This document shows positions 21,524-33,371 of a stretch of DNA of 64,000 nt, in pieces. Below the pieces are notes generated by a model. That model was not told the DNA's origin. It worked only from the letters and a program-made list of their open reading frames with translations, and did no database searches. The DNA is from Ophioderma brevispina. Its lineage: Eukaryota > Echinodermata > Ophiuroidea > Amphilepidida > Ophiodermatidae. Positions within the stretch are counted from its first letter, which is position 1; each line of letters opens with the position of its first letter. A program made the translations under genes and the position numbers. The stretch spans positions 124,001 to 188,000 of the forward strand of contig JAMKCH010019834.1 in NCBI GenBank assembly GCA_023653785.1, in the 5' to 3' direction.

Positions 21524-22648
21524 CGTTAACACTTAAATTGATAAAAGGGGCTCCAGGAGCCCATACCAATTCCACCAGGGGTAGATTTTTTATAGTCCGC
21601 CGGACTCATAGTCCACCTCCAACGGTAAAGAATAGGGCACTCGATTCAGAAGACTCTTCACGACCATTAGTTTCACGCGATAGCCCCTTGTCTGTAGAGC
21701 CCGACTATGGCTCCCGGTGTATGAGGCAATCTACACGGCGCAGTGAGTGCGAAAGTACAGCGCCCTTTCGAAGCGTAAAGTGTACAAATACTACGCGTAA
21801 CCTTGGTGATTGAGGAATACTTTACACGTAACCTAAAAGTACGCGCTTAAAGTGCAGCGACACTAACCAAGCGTGTACACACAATGTACGCGTTGCAGAT
21901 CTGGATCAAGTTTGGCCGTTGCCCGTGTAGACGCAAACTGGATACGAGATCTGGATCCAATCTGGATCCTATCTGGATCTGCGCTGCCGTGTAGATTGCC
22001 CCAATATCTACTTTTACACCGGTATTTCGCGCTGAAAAGTATTATATTTCAAAACGGTATTTTTTGTGTAATTGTGTAACTCTTTTTATTGTGAAAAAAA
22101 TACAAATTCATTCCACCGTTATTTAGTAATAATGAAAAGGGCCTCCGCCCCTCCTTTATCCACTAACAGGAGTGCAAATGTATGTGAATTTATGATACTA
22201 TTATATGCAAATACCTATTAGAATTAACGTTTTCTTTAACCTGTTATATACTGATATGTAATTTGATACGAAATTAATTTCCCAAGACAAATGATTGAGA
22301 AAATCCATGTTTTGGAAAAAGGAACCACGGAAAATACTGAACTCTATCAAACGCCCATTTAATTATTTGGTCTATTCTGCAGTCACAAAACGCCATTAAC
22401 ATTGTAGTGCATCATGGTGAAGAAAATGTCAGCTTTTCGGCCGGCATGGAAATCATTGTTTCCCCCTTAATTTATAAATCATCAATATTGTTGATTTTTT
22501 TCTTTCACTATTATTAATGCCTTAGAGTACTCTTGATGTGTGCGGAGTTTTAATTATTCCTTTGGAAAATGTGTTTTAGCGTCTGTGTTCCAAGCCCCCC
22601 CCCTATCCATTAACTTGTGTAAAAAGACCTTATCCACTAAAGTGTTAA
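21524..22648. mobile_element. TTAACACTTAA-ended element (divergent copy)
   Basis: Starts with GTTAACACTTAAATTGATAA and ends near ATCCACTAAAGTGTTAA, as in the elements at 30834-31634 and 38979-39782, with the family's GGGGCTCC / CCTCCGCCCC blocks. The middle (about 21590-21830) resembles 34119-34275. A 91-codon ORF inside has no recognisable domain. Confidence 0.5.
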
Positions 22649-22792
22649 TTATAGATTATTACATACATTTACCACTCTGTTTTTTGTTCAAATTGTGAAG
22701 TGTTTTGTAGTGGAGATATTTCAAAATTAATCGTAACATATTTCTTTGATTTATACATCGGTAATAATACATTTGGAATATTCATTTTGCAG

Positions 22793-23005
22793 TAATGGCG
22801 ACAAATGATATTGATACTTTAGAAGGGTCAGATTATACATCCAAGGATGGCGAAGCCGTAGCCATCGCTGGGTATGCTACGGAGAATATTGTAATTGATA
22901 TCACTGACGACACAACTGTTGAAACGAATGAAATGTTTGATGTTACATTCACTGGAGCTACTGGAACTATCACAACCTCTACAGTGACGATAACCGATAA
23001 CGAAC
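22793..23005 (+). CDS. Exon: Calx-beta C-terminal part (unit 2, domain 3, type 1 B)
   Basis: 213 nt, phase 1/1, intact. Encodes MATNDIDTLEGSDYTSKDGE, IAGYATENIVIDITDD and FDVTFTGATGTITTSTVTI, ending DNE. Its apparent ATG is internal; with the preceding T it follows a TTA codon. Donor GTAATA. Confidence 0.85.
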
Positions 23006-23086
23006 GTAATATGATTTTTCAATTGCACAAATATAAATGCGTACACGCTCTGTTAAATGACAACTTCGATATAAAGAGGCAATGTA

Positions 23087-23455
23087 CAGAGTGGTCCAAA
23101 AAAGGTTTACACTTTTCCGTCTGCAAATTTCTCAAAATTGGGTAGACATATCAAGATAGTTTGAAGGTTTTTATTAACTACAATATCTTGTTGAAACCTG
23201 GTGAAAACGGCGTTGAAAACAAAGCTGAAATGACAAAATGGCCGCCATCTAGAGGGAAAAAAAGGTCAAAAACCAATTTGCACACACATTTTTCGATACA
23301 CGGCCGCCATTTTGTTATTTGAGCTTTGTTTTCAATACCGTTTTCACCAACAAGATAGTGTAGTTAATTAATATTTTTTTTAAAATGTGATATGGCCACC
23401 CAATTTTGAGATATTTGCGGAAATAAAAGTGTAAACCTTTTTTTGAACCACTCTG
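23087..23455. mobile_element. MITE with TA target site (mariner-like ends)
   Basis: CAGAGTGGTCCAAAAAAGGT and its inverted copy ending ..CCACTCTG are each flanked by TA. The arms extend inward (GGTTTACACTTTTCCG, ACAATATCTTGTTG, TTTGTTTTCAA). 369 bases, no ORF. TA flanks suggest Tc1/mariner mobilisation. Confidence 0.8.
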
Positions 23456-23580
23456 TATATACTTCGTAAAACTATTACAAAAAATAAACAATTACTATAA
23501 GAGTGTGTTTAATAATCATTTCAATGCTATTGTACCGTTGGCAACGCATAATGTATGTTAGATTTTGTTGTACTTTCCAG

Positions 23581-23681
23581 CACAAATTGATTTCTTTAGG
23601 CAAAATTACATACATTCAACGAAGGAGATGGCACTGTGACCATATCCTTAACTAACTCTGGTCCGACTACAGGCACTGTCA
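23581..23681 (+). pseudogene. Frameshifted exon: Calx-beta N-terminal part (unit 2, type 2 A')
   Basis: Acceptor TACTTTCCAG and donor GTAAGT are good. It starts QIDF and ends FNEGDGTVTISLTNSGPTTG, but the two ends are in different frames, the exon being 101 nt (two extra bases near 23600-23615). It leads into the intact B' exon at 23857. Confidence 0.65.
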
Positions 23682-23856
23682 GTAAGTATTCCTACACTAC
23701 TTTCCCGTATGTGTTTTGCTTCAGTATTAAGGTCAATATTGACAAATGAAAGTTAAGGATAAGAGATTAGAAAATAAACCTGCCTACAAACCATGGTGTA
23801 GGTAATAAAAGAAATTATTTTTGTTTAATCATATATACATCTTTTACCAATTTTAG

Positions 23857-24072
23857 CTTTGCAAACAGATGATATAACAACTACTGAAGGTTCAGATTAT
23901 ACAAGCTTAGATGGCACTACAATCACTTTGGCCAGTGGAGAAACACAAACATTTTCTTTCGATATCCTTGAAGATGGTGACTCCGAAGGATTTGAATCTC
24001 TAACCATTACTTTGACAGGAGACGTCGGAACACCAAACCCGTCCGCCACCATTGCGCTTGCTGATAATGAAG
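23857..24072 (+). CDS. Exon: Calx-beta C-terminal part (unit 2, type 2 B')
   Basis: 216 nt, phase 1/1, intact; the only complete type 2 B exon. Encodes LQTDDITTTEGSDYTSLDGT, then LASGETQTFSFDILEDGDSE and a terminal TIALADNE. It differs from type 1 in the ASGETQ loop and the EDGDSEGFES acidic stretch. Donor GTAAGC. Confidence 0.86.
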
Positions 24073-24956
24073 GTAAGCGTTATACCTCAAACCGCGGGTA
24101 TAAATTCTATTGCTGGGTATTGGTTTATCAATTTTACAATGCTTCAACATACTGTTGCTTGGAAGTTTTTTTTCATAGTTATAAACTCTACATACTTGCT
24201 TATAAAAATGTATGGATACTTCTAATCATTTAATGCCACTTTCAGATTTTGGTCTACATTCTGAAATATCTTTTACCAAACTTGAGAGCCTCGTGAATAT
24301 TTCATTTTTTTTAAATTTAAAACCAACTTATTGTAGATTTATCATTTTATGTGCACAGGAGAAATTACCTTTTCTGCCATATATTAATGTTAGTCTTTTA
24401 CAATTTATTAACCCTCGACTTTATCAAGCTATTTTTGCAACGTTTGCCAAGGGGGTGGTTACTACACCCCAGAATAAGCAACGCTTTACACGGATTGCTA
24501 TAGACTTCTTCTTTCCATTGGATACTAAAATTATGAACCAACATGATGTCACAATGTCATAATGCCCGCGAGGCAAATATATAAAAAATAAATATATTAT
24601 ATAAAGAGTTGTAGTCCTATACTATGCATAACAAATTCAAAACGTACTGCATAATAATATTGGGGTGGCAACCACCAGCCACATCGAAGTTTACGGCATA
24701 CCGACACCATAACCGATACCTACATATTTTTTTCGCTGAACTGAGTGGAAATGATGATCCAACTACAATTTTAGTAGTTTCAGCGCACCAAATGGAAGTG
24801 CAATAGGGTGATAACCACACCCGTTGGTAAGACCTGGGACCTTGGTCTCAGGGTAAGACTAGGCTTGACCCCAGGGTTGACTATTAATACAAGGTGATCA
24901 TAGGTGAACAGATTCTCTAATCTTTATATCGTGTGTTATATTTTGTCTTTATTCAG
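24073..24956 (+). other. Intron, nothing recognised
   Basis: 884 bases. ORFs at 24212-24562 and 24617-24820 have no domain and no splice context. A CCTGGGACCTTGGTCTCAGG-like patch near 24830 is a short imperfect palindrome. Confidence 0.5.
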
Positions 24957-25061
24957 CTTCACCACTAATTGAATTTACCACTGATTCGGCTGCTGTTAGT
25001 GAAGTAGACGGTGTAGTTACCCTCTCGCTGACTAATTCAGGAACACAAAGTGGTACCGTTA
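24957..25061 (+). CDS. Exon: Calx-beta N-terminal part (unit 2, type 3 A'')
   Basis: 105 nt, phase 1/1, acceptor TTTATTCAG and donor GTAAGT. Encodes SPLIEFTTDSAAVSEVDG and VVTLSLTNSGTQSGTV. Two codons longer than type 1 A exons at the front; SEVDG replaces GEGDG. Confidence 0.85.
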
Positions 25062-25214
25062 GTAAGTATTCGTTCCTACTTCGTTAAAGTTCAAGTTCGT
25101 ATCGATTTGCCGTGTTTTTTTTTTTTTTATAAAAATGTTTCTGCGTATCAAGCAATATAGCATAGAAACATAAAAGTAGTTATGCATAGTCCCATTTAGA
25201 GGACACGTTAAAGC

Positions 25215-25917
25215 CTTAGTCATTTCCAGTGTAGTGTCATAGCATAATCAGTGTTGAAAATTAACTCTACAATTCTTTCCGAGTTTTCGCGTGGTCCTTT
25301 TAGTTCTGCTAGTGGTAGTTTGTACTACCGAACGCTCATAAAGTAATCATCACTTCCGAGAAAAGAGAAAGGGGATGCAGATAGAGCGAGAGAGATTGAA
25401 TGAGAGAGGCCTGTGGGTAAAGACCTTACGTGGGATACGGGCTGCTCAATCCCGCGATTTGCAATTCTGGCATTTGCAGACGACGGGGACCAACCTAATT
25501 CCATTACGTCAACAACCCGAAATTACTCAAATTAGATTCCCCCATCATAGACTGCAAACGGCAAGCCGATTTTGGCTATTTGATATAGGCGGTCCCATGT
25601 TCCCATACACGACCTAAATTGTAATATGTTATGTAACACTTTACACTACCTTGTTCGTGCATATTTGTTACAGCTTTCATACAATCTTGAAATGAGAAAT
25701 TATTGTTTTACGCAAACCATTTTCCCGAGTACTGGTCTGCGAAATATACGCCCTCTAGTTCTACGGTTTGACGGTTGTATTTGCTACACTATAAAAGGAA
25801 GTTACGAAGTAGTCTAAATACTAGGGAAATAACAAAGTCATTGACATTGAGATCGTTCCTCTTTTCCTTTTTTACAAATTATAAATAAACGTTTACTAAC
25901 ATTTTTATCTAATGAAG
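25215..25917 (+). repeat. Intron end, right copy of segmental duplication
   Basis: Same orientation copy of 1-752 with many substitutions and small indels. It extends the likeness of the two exon B'' loci upstream and shows that an entire repeat unit was duplicated. Confidence 0.8.
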
Positions 25918-26133
25918 CTGTGGAAACGATTGATATAACAACAAGTGAAGGTACCGATTATGCCAGCAAAGACGGAGAGACTGTTACCCTAGCGCCAGGC
26001 GAGACTGCTGATGTATCTGTGAACATTAATCATGATGGGGAGGCAGAGACAAGTGAGGAATTTTCTCTGAAAATATCTGGCACGGGTCTGGGTGCTATCA
26101 GTGAAGCAACGATTACTATAGCCGATAGTGATG
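25918..26133 (+). CDS. Exon: Calx-beta C-terminal part (unit 2, type 3 B'')
   Basis: 216 nt, phase 1/1, intact. Starts VETIDITTSEGTDYASKDG and contains NINHDGEAETSEEFSLKISG. Against the exon at 753 it differs at three bases, giving Val for Leu at the second residue and Asn for Met before HDGEAE, with no silent change. It closes unit 2. Confidence 0.87.
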
Positions 26134-26523
26134 GTAAGTGTAGATTTATTTACTTTTCTATGGAGCAGCCAGGACAGATGATAAAAGAAAAATCTCTGCC
26201 ATTCTGACGTAAAACATAGGGCAACATTTTGTTCTTGATAGGCACAAACAAAAAGCTCTTTTTTCCTAGGTCTGCTACCATTGGCCATAGCGTAGATTGG
26301 GTTGGATCATTTCTACTTTTTTACAGTTCAGATCTGTTTAACAGAAAACATAATATTTGAATTCGACCACTGAAATACGCCTAGCTTTATAAGAAATTTG
26401 AAGGACGTTTTCTCAATTTCTGGAGGACATTAGAATTCAAATAGGTATACATAAACAATGACGACACTTGTATATTGTGATTCTAGTCGTTGTCCTATCG
26501 GACGACGACAAAAAGAAAGCCTA

Positions 26524-27491
26524 CACTGTTAAAAATAAACCTGTAAAAACAGGGGTTTGACTGGCAGCTGGGGACTCACAACGTGCAGAACGTAAAATAA
26601 CTGGAGCCGTAAAAATACGAAACCATTGCAAGGAACGTAAAATAACGGCGTAAAATCTCAGCTTCAACGTTATTGGTGGTTTTGACTTGTTTAAACGATA
26701 TTAAGAATTAAAACGTTATTACCATCCTCTGACCAAATGTTCACGTTGTAGCTATGGCATCATACAAACGTTGTATTTACCTTACCACGTTGTTGTAAAG
26801 TTATATTTCAGGCAAACAATTTTGAGAAAAAAACAAACAAAGGGAAAACTTGAAGAAATAAAAATTAAACCAGTTTATACTCCTCGTTTTATATGGTAAT
26901 GTACACATTTTAATGTCACCAATCATCATATGAGCAAACTTAATACATGTATCTTTACATAGATTCGAACCTGGTCCTTACGATTACAAGTCCTAAACCT
27001 TATCCACTACACTACATGACTTTACAGATATCAGGTGCTAAAATTAAATATGTGTGTACTACTTTTTTCAAATTAAACTAAATATAATACAAAAAGGAGG
27101 AATTGAGTACTACAAGAGTTTTTTTTTTAATTATTTTTAAAAATGATAGGGAAAATAAGATTTCCATGATTTTAATGATGTTACTTACGACGCTATTTAA
27201 CACATTTTATAGGTAAAAAGATTTTCATAGTTCATATTCTTACATTAAAAACCAGTAAGTTACAAAATAACGTAACATTACGTAAAATATAATAACGGTC
27301 AACGTATAAATACTACCTTTTTCAAAATGTGTAGTAGTATTTTCTAGCCACTGTTTATTTACATTTTTCTGCTTCCAAATTGTAATTTTATGTTAGGTAT
27401 AGGTAATAAAGCGTGAAGATTATTGAAAAATTGGGGTTTATCGTAATTTTAAAGGTAAAGTCTGGTAAAATTAGGAACATTTTTAACAGTG
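26524..27491. mobile_element. CACTG-ended TIR element, 968 bp
   Basis: Ends CACTGTTAAAAATAAACCTG and ..AACATTTTTAACAGTG are inverted copies, both flanked by TA. Interior blocks (CGTAAAATAACGG) recall the copies at 12162 and 28621. No transposase. A tRNA-like sequence lies within, at about 26960-27025 on the - strand. Confidence 0.7.
26960..27025 (-). repeat. tRNA-like sequence inside the CACTG element
   Basis: On the - strand TAGTGTAGTGGATAAGG (box A-like) is followed by GGTTCGAATC (box B). Stem pairing was only partly checked by eye. It is either a captured tRNA pseudogene or a SINE head; a functional tRNA is not excluded but unlikely. Confidence 0.45.
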
Positions 27492-27547
27492 TACAAAAGA
27501 CAAAAGTAAGGTCTTTATCTGTTACTGTCACTTGCTTTCTCCACCAG

Positions 27548-27646
27548 TTGCAATTAATTTCGCATCTGCCACAGCGAATGTCGGGGAAGGAGATGGCATG
27601 GTTACTCTGATGTTAACCAACTCGGGTGGTGGTATAGCCACTATTA
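27548..27646 (+). CDS. Exon: Calx-beta N-terminal part (unit 3, domain 1, type 1 A)
   Basis: 99 nt, phase 1/1, acceptor TTTCTCCACCAG and donor GTAAGT. Encodes AINFASATANVGEGDG and MVTLMLTNSGGGIATI, nearly the same as 3901, the first domain of unit 1. Confidence 0.85.
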
Positions 27647-27841
27647 GTAAGTACTTATAATTTCCATAACAGTTTTCCTTTCCCAAAATGAAAAAATAAT
27701 GATCTGCAATAATTGCTTCTAGCAGAGAAGTATAATAATCGGGTAAATATGTAATGCAGCTTACTGCTTACACTAAACAATACATCTTACACCAACATGT
27801 TAATGTACATAACGAAATTTTAATTTTTACAAAAATTAAAG

Positions 27842-28054
27842 CACTGACGACGTCTGATATAAGCACTGCGGAAGGCACTGACTATTCTAGTAAAGACGGC
27901 CAGGTGGTAAGCATTGCTGGTTATGCCACTGAAAACGTCGTGATTGATATCACCGACGATATCGACGCTGAAACTAGTGAAATGTTTGATGTGACCTTCA
28001 CTGGAGCTACTGGGACAACAACGACATCAACAGTAACGATAGCTGACAATGATG
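27842..28054 (+). CDS. Exon: Calx-beta C-terminal part (unit 3, domain 1, type 1 B)
   Basis: 213 nt, phase 1/1, intact; ALTTSDISTAEGTDYSSKDG, IAGYATENVVIDITDD and FDVTFTGATGTTTTSTVTIA. The acceptor has a weak pyrimidine tract (AAAATTAAAG). Only 195 bases separate it from its A partner. Confidence 0.86.
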
Positions 28055-29125
28055 GTAAAGAAAGTAAAATGTAGCTGCTACAGTATATTTATGTTTAGAG
28101 ATTTGTTTTGTGATACTGCTATCATTTAATTATAAGTATTCATCAAGCAGGTCCATTCAACCTTCCTTATAATAATGCTGTTTGCAGTTTGATTCATGTC
28201 TTTTTGGGACCAACTACACCGTCAAAACATTCAAACGTATTCAAAAGAATCTTTATTCGAATTTTACATAATTCCAAGCAATGTGAAAGGTTAGAATCCG
28301 TGTAATTTTTATGATAAACCGAATTTTGCTGTCAATAAAATACCAAGTTTCAATGTGTTGGTATATGACAGCTATATTAGCCTTACACGTACTGTGATGT
28401 GAAAACCCCGGGGGCATTTCGGGGGCCTAATTCCCATAAAATAACGGTCAAGTTCCCGTGAATACGGAAAATCCGTAAAATAACGGTCAACTGCCCGTTC
28501 AAATAGAAAATGCACGGGTATTTTCCCGTAAATTCACGATTCCCTGGACCTTTTTCGTTCTCGCAATTACTGCTAAATAGCTATTACGGGGTCCGTAAAA
28601 TCACGTTTATTTTTTACAGTGTATGTAGCTTATAACAACTTTCACCTTTCACCTGTCAGATTAATATTTTAAATCATCCTACTAAAATACAACAAAAGAT
28701 GCCTTGTATATTTTGTCCAAATGCTAGTAACCTTTAACCTAGGATCAACAAGACATTGAGGATGCCATGGGCTTCAGTAATTTACTATTTAGGAAGAGCT
28801 GTTTTGACATAAGCGTATACAACCAAATACATGAAACCCGCTTGGGAAGTTCGCAGAATATTGAAATTCAGCTAGTTTAAAAATTATATTTTGAGTGTAT
28901 TTGATAATTGTTTCCTAGCTCATTCATCCTTTAATTAAAATGGGAATCTCGTGTGCTTCATATCCATTGCATATTGACTGTGAACTTGTTAAACACTTTA
29001 TTTCACATTTCCCCAGAAAGGATTTAAATTCTAATCAGCCACCTTGTTTAAAAATCCTTCAGGTTTCACTGCTGAAAAATACTTGTGTGAATAGGAGTTT
29101 AAACGTTTATCATTACCTTTAATAG
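28055..29125 (+). other. Intron with remnant of a CACTG-type element
   Basis: About 28395-28621 carries several CCGTAAAATAACGG-like blocks and ends TTTTTTACAGTG before TA, as in the CACTG family, but its left end is unclear. The rest shows nothing recognisable. Confidence 0.5.
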
Positions 29126-29224
29126 TTTCAGTTGCTTTTACTTCAGCAACTTCGACCGTTGGAGAGGGCGATGGAACTGTAACCCTAATGATTACCAACA
29201 CTGGTGGGGGTACTGGAACTATTA
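29126..29224 (+). CDS. Exon: Calx-beta N-terminal part (unit 3, domain 2, type 1 A)
   Basis: 99 nt, phase 1/1. Encodes SVAFTSATSTVGEGDG and TVTLMITNTGGGTGTI. The acceptor used here is TTTAATAG; a second AG six bases on (TTTCAG) would keep the frame and drop two residues. Donor GTGAGT. Confidence 0.83.
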
Positions 29225-29563
29225 GTGAGTAGTATTCTACAACACAATTATAACATATTGGAATTGAAATATATGCCAATGTATGATGCATACCTTCCAG
29301 TCCTGAATAAAAAGTGCAAACTAAAATTGCATATAAGTAAATTGTTTTATACACTGATATTTAACAAAAAAATATCTAACACAAACGAGATAATGGCATC
29401 TAATTAAAACACACGCGAGCAAGAATTTGATGTTCTACTCGTTTAAAAGTATCATACAATTTCAAATTGTGTTTATTACAAGTGCAATATTAACAATACG
29501 TTAAAAACTGCTTCTGTAAACAAAAGCCTTAATTTAATTCAAATGTGAAATTAAATTTTGTAG

Positions 29564-29776
29564 CACTTTCGACGAATGACGTAGACACTGTGGAAGGAAC
29601 TGATTATACTAGTAAAGACGGTCAAATGGTCACCATTGCTGGATATGCTACTGAAAACGTAGTGATTGACATCACTGACGACACTGACGCTGAAATAAGC
29701 GAAACATTTGATGTAACTTTCAGCGGAGCTACTGGGACAACCACAACATCAACGGTGACAATAACCGACAATGATG
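29564..29776 (+). CDS. Exon: Calx-beta C-terminal part (unit 3, domain 2, type 1 B)
   Basis: 213 nt, phase 1/1, intact. Reads ALSTNDVDTVEGTDYTSKDG, IAGYATENVVIDITDD and FDVTFSGATGTTTTSTVTI. Very close to the type 1 consensus of the array. Donor GTAATG. Confidence 0.87.
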
Positions 29777-29867
29777 GTAATGGCTTTTGTTTTTGTTATG
29801 TTTTTGAAGTGACGTATAGAAAGAAAGGAATTCGTAGAAATCTAACAAAACCAATATTCTCTTTCAG

Positions 29868-29966
29868 TCTTAGTCGATTTTACCTCAGCTACAGCAACTG
29901 TTGGGGAAGGAGACGGAACTGTTACGCTAATGGTCACCAACTCAGGTGGTGGAGTCGCCACTATAT
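29868..29966 (+). CDS. Exon: Calx-beta N-terminal part (unit 3, domain 3, type 1 A)
   Basis: 99 nt, phase 1/1, encoding LVDFTSATATVGEGDG and TVTLMVTNSGGGVATI. The preceding intron is only 91 bases, the shortest in the gene, so this and the previous exon form a tight pair. Confidence 0.86.
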
Positions 29967-30571
29967 GTAAGTCTTTGTTATTTGAAGAGCAATCATTAGG
30001 CGCGGAAGCCTTGCAACAGTTGGTTTCCTAGAAACATTTTCTCTTGCAAAGATGATGAGAAACAATTTCAAATTCCAGGTGTGGTTCACAATAAATTATA
30101 ATAATTGGGCATGGGCAATAGTATTAACAAGTAAATAATTGATAGGTAAGGTTTGTCTTGGATGAAGCATAATGGAAGCGTTCGTGGAGAATTCAAACCT
30201 TCGTTCAGTAAAACCTTCACAAAAAATTAAAATACATTTGTTGAAGGAAAAATATTTATGGCCAGTTGAGAACTGATAGACTACATTGTATTCACAAAGG
30301 TGAAATAAGAAAAAATAATATCGGGTAGTGAAGTTGTTTTTTGACTAAGTTTTGTGCGGTGGCCGCCAAGAGAACATAGCACTGTGTGAGCGGGTGTGGG
30401 TTCAGGAAGGGCCTCCTTCCCGTATGAAACACAGAACCCTTGCAGTATTCGTTTTTCGAGACACATTTTCTGATGAAAAGTTGCTACTCCCACTATAAAA
30501 TTGCAAATTGGATAATAACAAAAAGAATGATACTTTGGTAAAGTTATTTTTTGAATGGAGCAAACATATCC

Positions 30572-32148
30572 TTAAGGTAGAAAGATCCTAATCAAAAATG
30601 TTTTTTCCTTAAAGAAATCAATTTTCTGTTTTGTCCAGTTTTTAGTAATTTCAACCATGAAAAAATCCAAAAATGCAAATTACCATATTTTAATAATGTT
30701 TGTTTCCTTAGCAAAGTGTTTAGACCTTAGTTACGGATATTTTGCAAAAACTTACAGAAATAAAAAAAAAATGGAAAACTTTGTTCTATAGAGACCATGG
30801 AATCAGGCAAATACAACCTCTTTTACATAGGGGTTAACACTTAAGTGACCAAGGGGTTTTCACTCCCGTTGGTGCCCAAGGGGGGTGGTTCCATGGGACC
30901 CCCCCTAAGGAAACCACTTTCCCGAGGGAATTTTTGCACGAAATTTATACCACATGTGACGGGTCATAAGACAACCCCAAATCAGCAATAAAAAATGAAA
31001 TTTGTTATTTGGGCTGCAAATTAGGGGCAAAACATGTTTTCAAAACACGCGAAAAATGGGCAAAAAGACGGAAAATTCAAATGAGCCTTGCGCTTACATC
31101 AAACTTTTAGAAAACTTATTTTATGTTGATATCTACTCTAGAAGACCCAATTACATATATTTAACAAAAAACTTGCAGTTGTAGGAATCCTTTATTTTTA
31201 ACGGGTGTTGCAAAATACACATCATTTTCCCATAGACTTTGTACAGTAACGGTTTAGCAACGTCCATATTGAAATTGTTTGTTTTCAGCACATAAAGGGT
31301 TAATTATTTTTAATGTTACTATTAATTGTTTACTTACATATATGTGTGAACATATATCAGTAAAAAAAAATTTACTTTGGTTCTTTGATTTTTTTTAATA
31401 TTCTCAAATGACTTCCGTTAGTGCCCAAGGGGGGTGGTTCCATGGGACCCTCACTAATTAACTCATTAACGGCTTGGCCGATTTTAATTTTTTTGGTATC
31501 AAAGAAGCGCATTTAAAAGTCAGACAATTACAAAAAATTTCGGCGCAAAAATCCCACGCGTAAAGCGCCAGCGCGAAAACAAATTTTGAGGGTCCCTAGG
31601 AACCCCCCCCCCCCCTTGGTCACTTAAGTGTTAAGGAAAGTAATTTAATGACTGCAAGAACACTGGTGATGCTAATTGGCCAGTAAGTATACAAAAACCT
31701 ATTTTTGCCTATTTCTCAGTTTCTATTTTTGGACCAAAGTGTCATTTTTGATGCACAATATCTCCAGTTTTGTTTCTTCAAATAAAATGCCATTTGCCAG
31801 AGTTGTTCATTAGATTATACTGCTTGTACTGACGTTTTTATTTTTATTTTTCATATTTTTGAATATTAATTAAAACCTTTTCATAAATTAGAAAAAAAAT
31901 AAAATCTTCAGTACAAGGCAAATTGTGTAATTATCATAAATACCAAGTTTTATGTTTATAGGTGGTACACTTTGGTCAGGAGAACGCATCAAAATTTCTT
32001 CAAAATGGCAACCATTGGCGGTCATATTGGATCTCTCATTTGCATAATTTATTCAGAAAGTGTCGGATTGCACATAATTAAAAAAAAAAAAAAAAAAAAA
32101 AAATGTTTAAATTAAGACTTTGGTTTGATTAGGATCTTTCTACCTTAA
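30572..32148. mobile_element. TIR element, about 1.6 kb, host of a nested element
   Basis: TTAAGGTAGAAAGATCCTAA at the left and TTAGGATCTTTCTACCTTAA at the right are perfect inverted copies. No transposase ORF is visible. It contains the independent element at 30834-31634. Confidence 0.8.
30834..31634. mobile_element. TTAACACTTAA-ended element, 801 bp, nested
   Basis: Inverted ends TTAACACTTAAGTGACCAAG and CTTGGTCACTTAAGTGTTAA. Next to each end lies a GC-rich GGTTCCATGGGACCCCC or GGTCCCTAGGAACCCCC palindrome with C or G runs. The same plan is seen at 38979-39782. No ORF of interest. Confidence 0.8.
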
Positions 32149-33371
32149 ACTTTTGATCCTCATATTTTATTCTCCTTTTTGGGATCTGAAATTTGTTGAT
32201 ACCCTATATTTTTCCAACCTCCCATCAGAGTATTTATGAAAATTCTTTAGCATTATTCTGTAGGGCACGTGACAAATTTCAGGTTAGAATATCTATTTTA
32301 TGGATAAACATTTTCATATATTTAGACCAATCTGTACAACGAGTTTCATTTCGTTACAATGATTTTTTTCTGCAAGATTTTTTTTTCCCAGAACAATTTA
32401 TTGTTTACATACTCGTTTGCTGTAATTTCGAATTCTAGTACATGGGGAAATGTAGTTAATTTTTGGTTTATTTTTTTTATATATACAATTTTGACACCAT
32501 GTTTTTTTTTCCAGGACAGAATTTCTGTAGATCTGAAAATCATGGGTGTCATTTTTTAAAATGTGTTCTTGGTGATGTATAAAGGGTAAACAGTAAAAGT
32601 GTTTAAATTATTTTAAAATATATACCAGTGGTGTTCTGGTTGCTCATTAGTAAGTTTCTAAAAATTTTGCCATATTAACGCCTATGTTTTAGTAAAATAG
32701 TCCCTCAAGACAGTTTAAGGTCATTATTTATAGAATGGTCCGATTTTGTTGAAACTGGTTTTTAATCGTTCATTGGGTCATACTAAATAGGAAATGTATA
32801 TATTCCTGTGTTTCACCTTTCAAAGTGCGACTTTTACGATATGAATAGTGGTCTCCCATAGACCATGTGGACTACGGCCATATTTTCCCGCTCAATTATC
32901 ATCAAAACGTCATGGACAACAGACCGATATTTCGGCTTCTTACCTTAAGATGAACAATTTGACACCATTTTTAAACAAACCGATGAATCTGATATTATAC
33001 CCTCCCCCCGTGACCTTGAACCCGTTTTGTCTTGTAACTCTTATACTATAACCCTTTTCTGTAATCCTTGAAAGGTACTGAACATGGACAGGTACTGAAC
33101 ATGATGGTATACTTTAAAACACATTTTGCCCTTTATATTTTCCCCCTGTATCAACCTTCCCCCTAGAATACATCCAATAACATAGTTTTAAAAAATACAC
33201 CATGAAAGTTTAGAAGTCCTCATACAATTTTGATTTAGAAAAACCTTGGTTGCAAGAGGTATATGAAATTTTCACCAAAAATAGATTTCACATGTCATAT
33301 CTACGGATTCCATTCACTACGCAAAATCCCTTGACAATAATATACTGTAGCCATACTACTTTTATTTCTAG

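Larger units (their letters stand above)
26134..27547 (+). other. Intron between units 2 and 3
   Basis: 1.4 kb; two thirds of it is the CACTG-ended element at 26524-27491. The remaining 390 bases before that element start like the intron after 968 (TAGATTTA..ACTTT) but diverge within 40 bases. Confidence 0.6.
29967..33371 (+). other. Long intron with nested TIR elements
   Basis: 3.4 kb holding the element at 30572-32148 and its nested guest. A run of 24 A at 32080-32103 may be natural or another filled gap. Around 32700-33020 imperfect inverted segments resemble the foldback at 17290. No gene seen. Confidence 0.6.

Noticed and set aside
21538..21813. A 91-codon arginine- and serine-rich ORF as a gene
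   Set aside because: It lies inside a repeat whose core recurs at 34119-34275 without an open frame.
29031..29354. A 107-codon ORF on the - strand
   Set aside because: It is antisense to the A exon at 29126-29224; the encoded sequence has no domain of its own.
32080..32103. A fourth scaffold gap marked by a run of A
   Set aside because: The run is 24 long and no duplicated sequence flanks it, so a natural poly-A tract is as likely.
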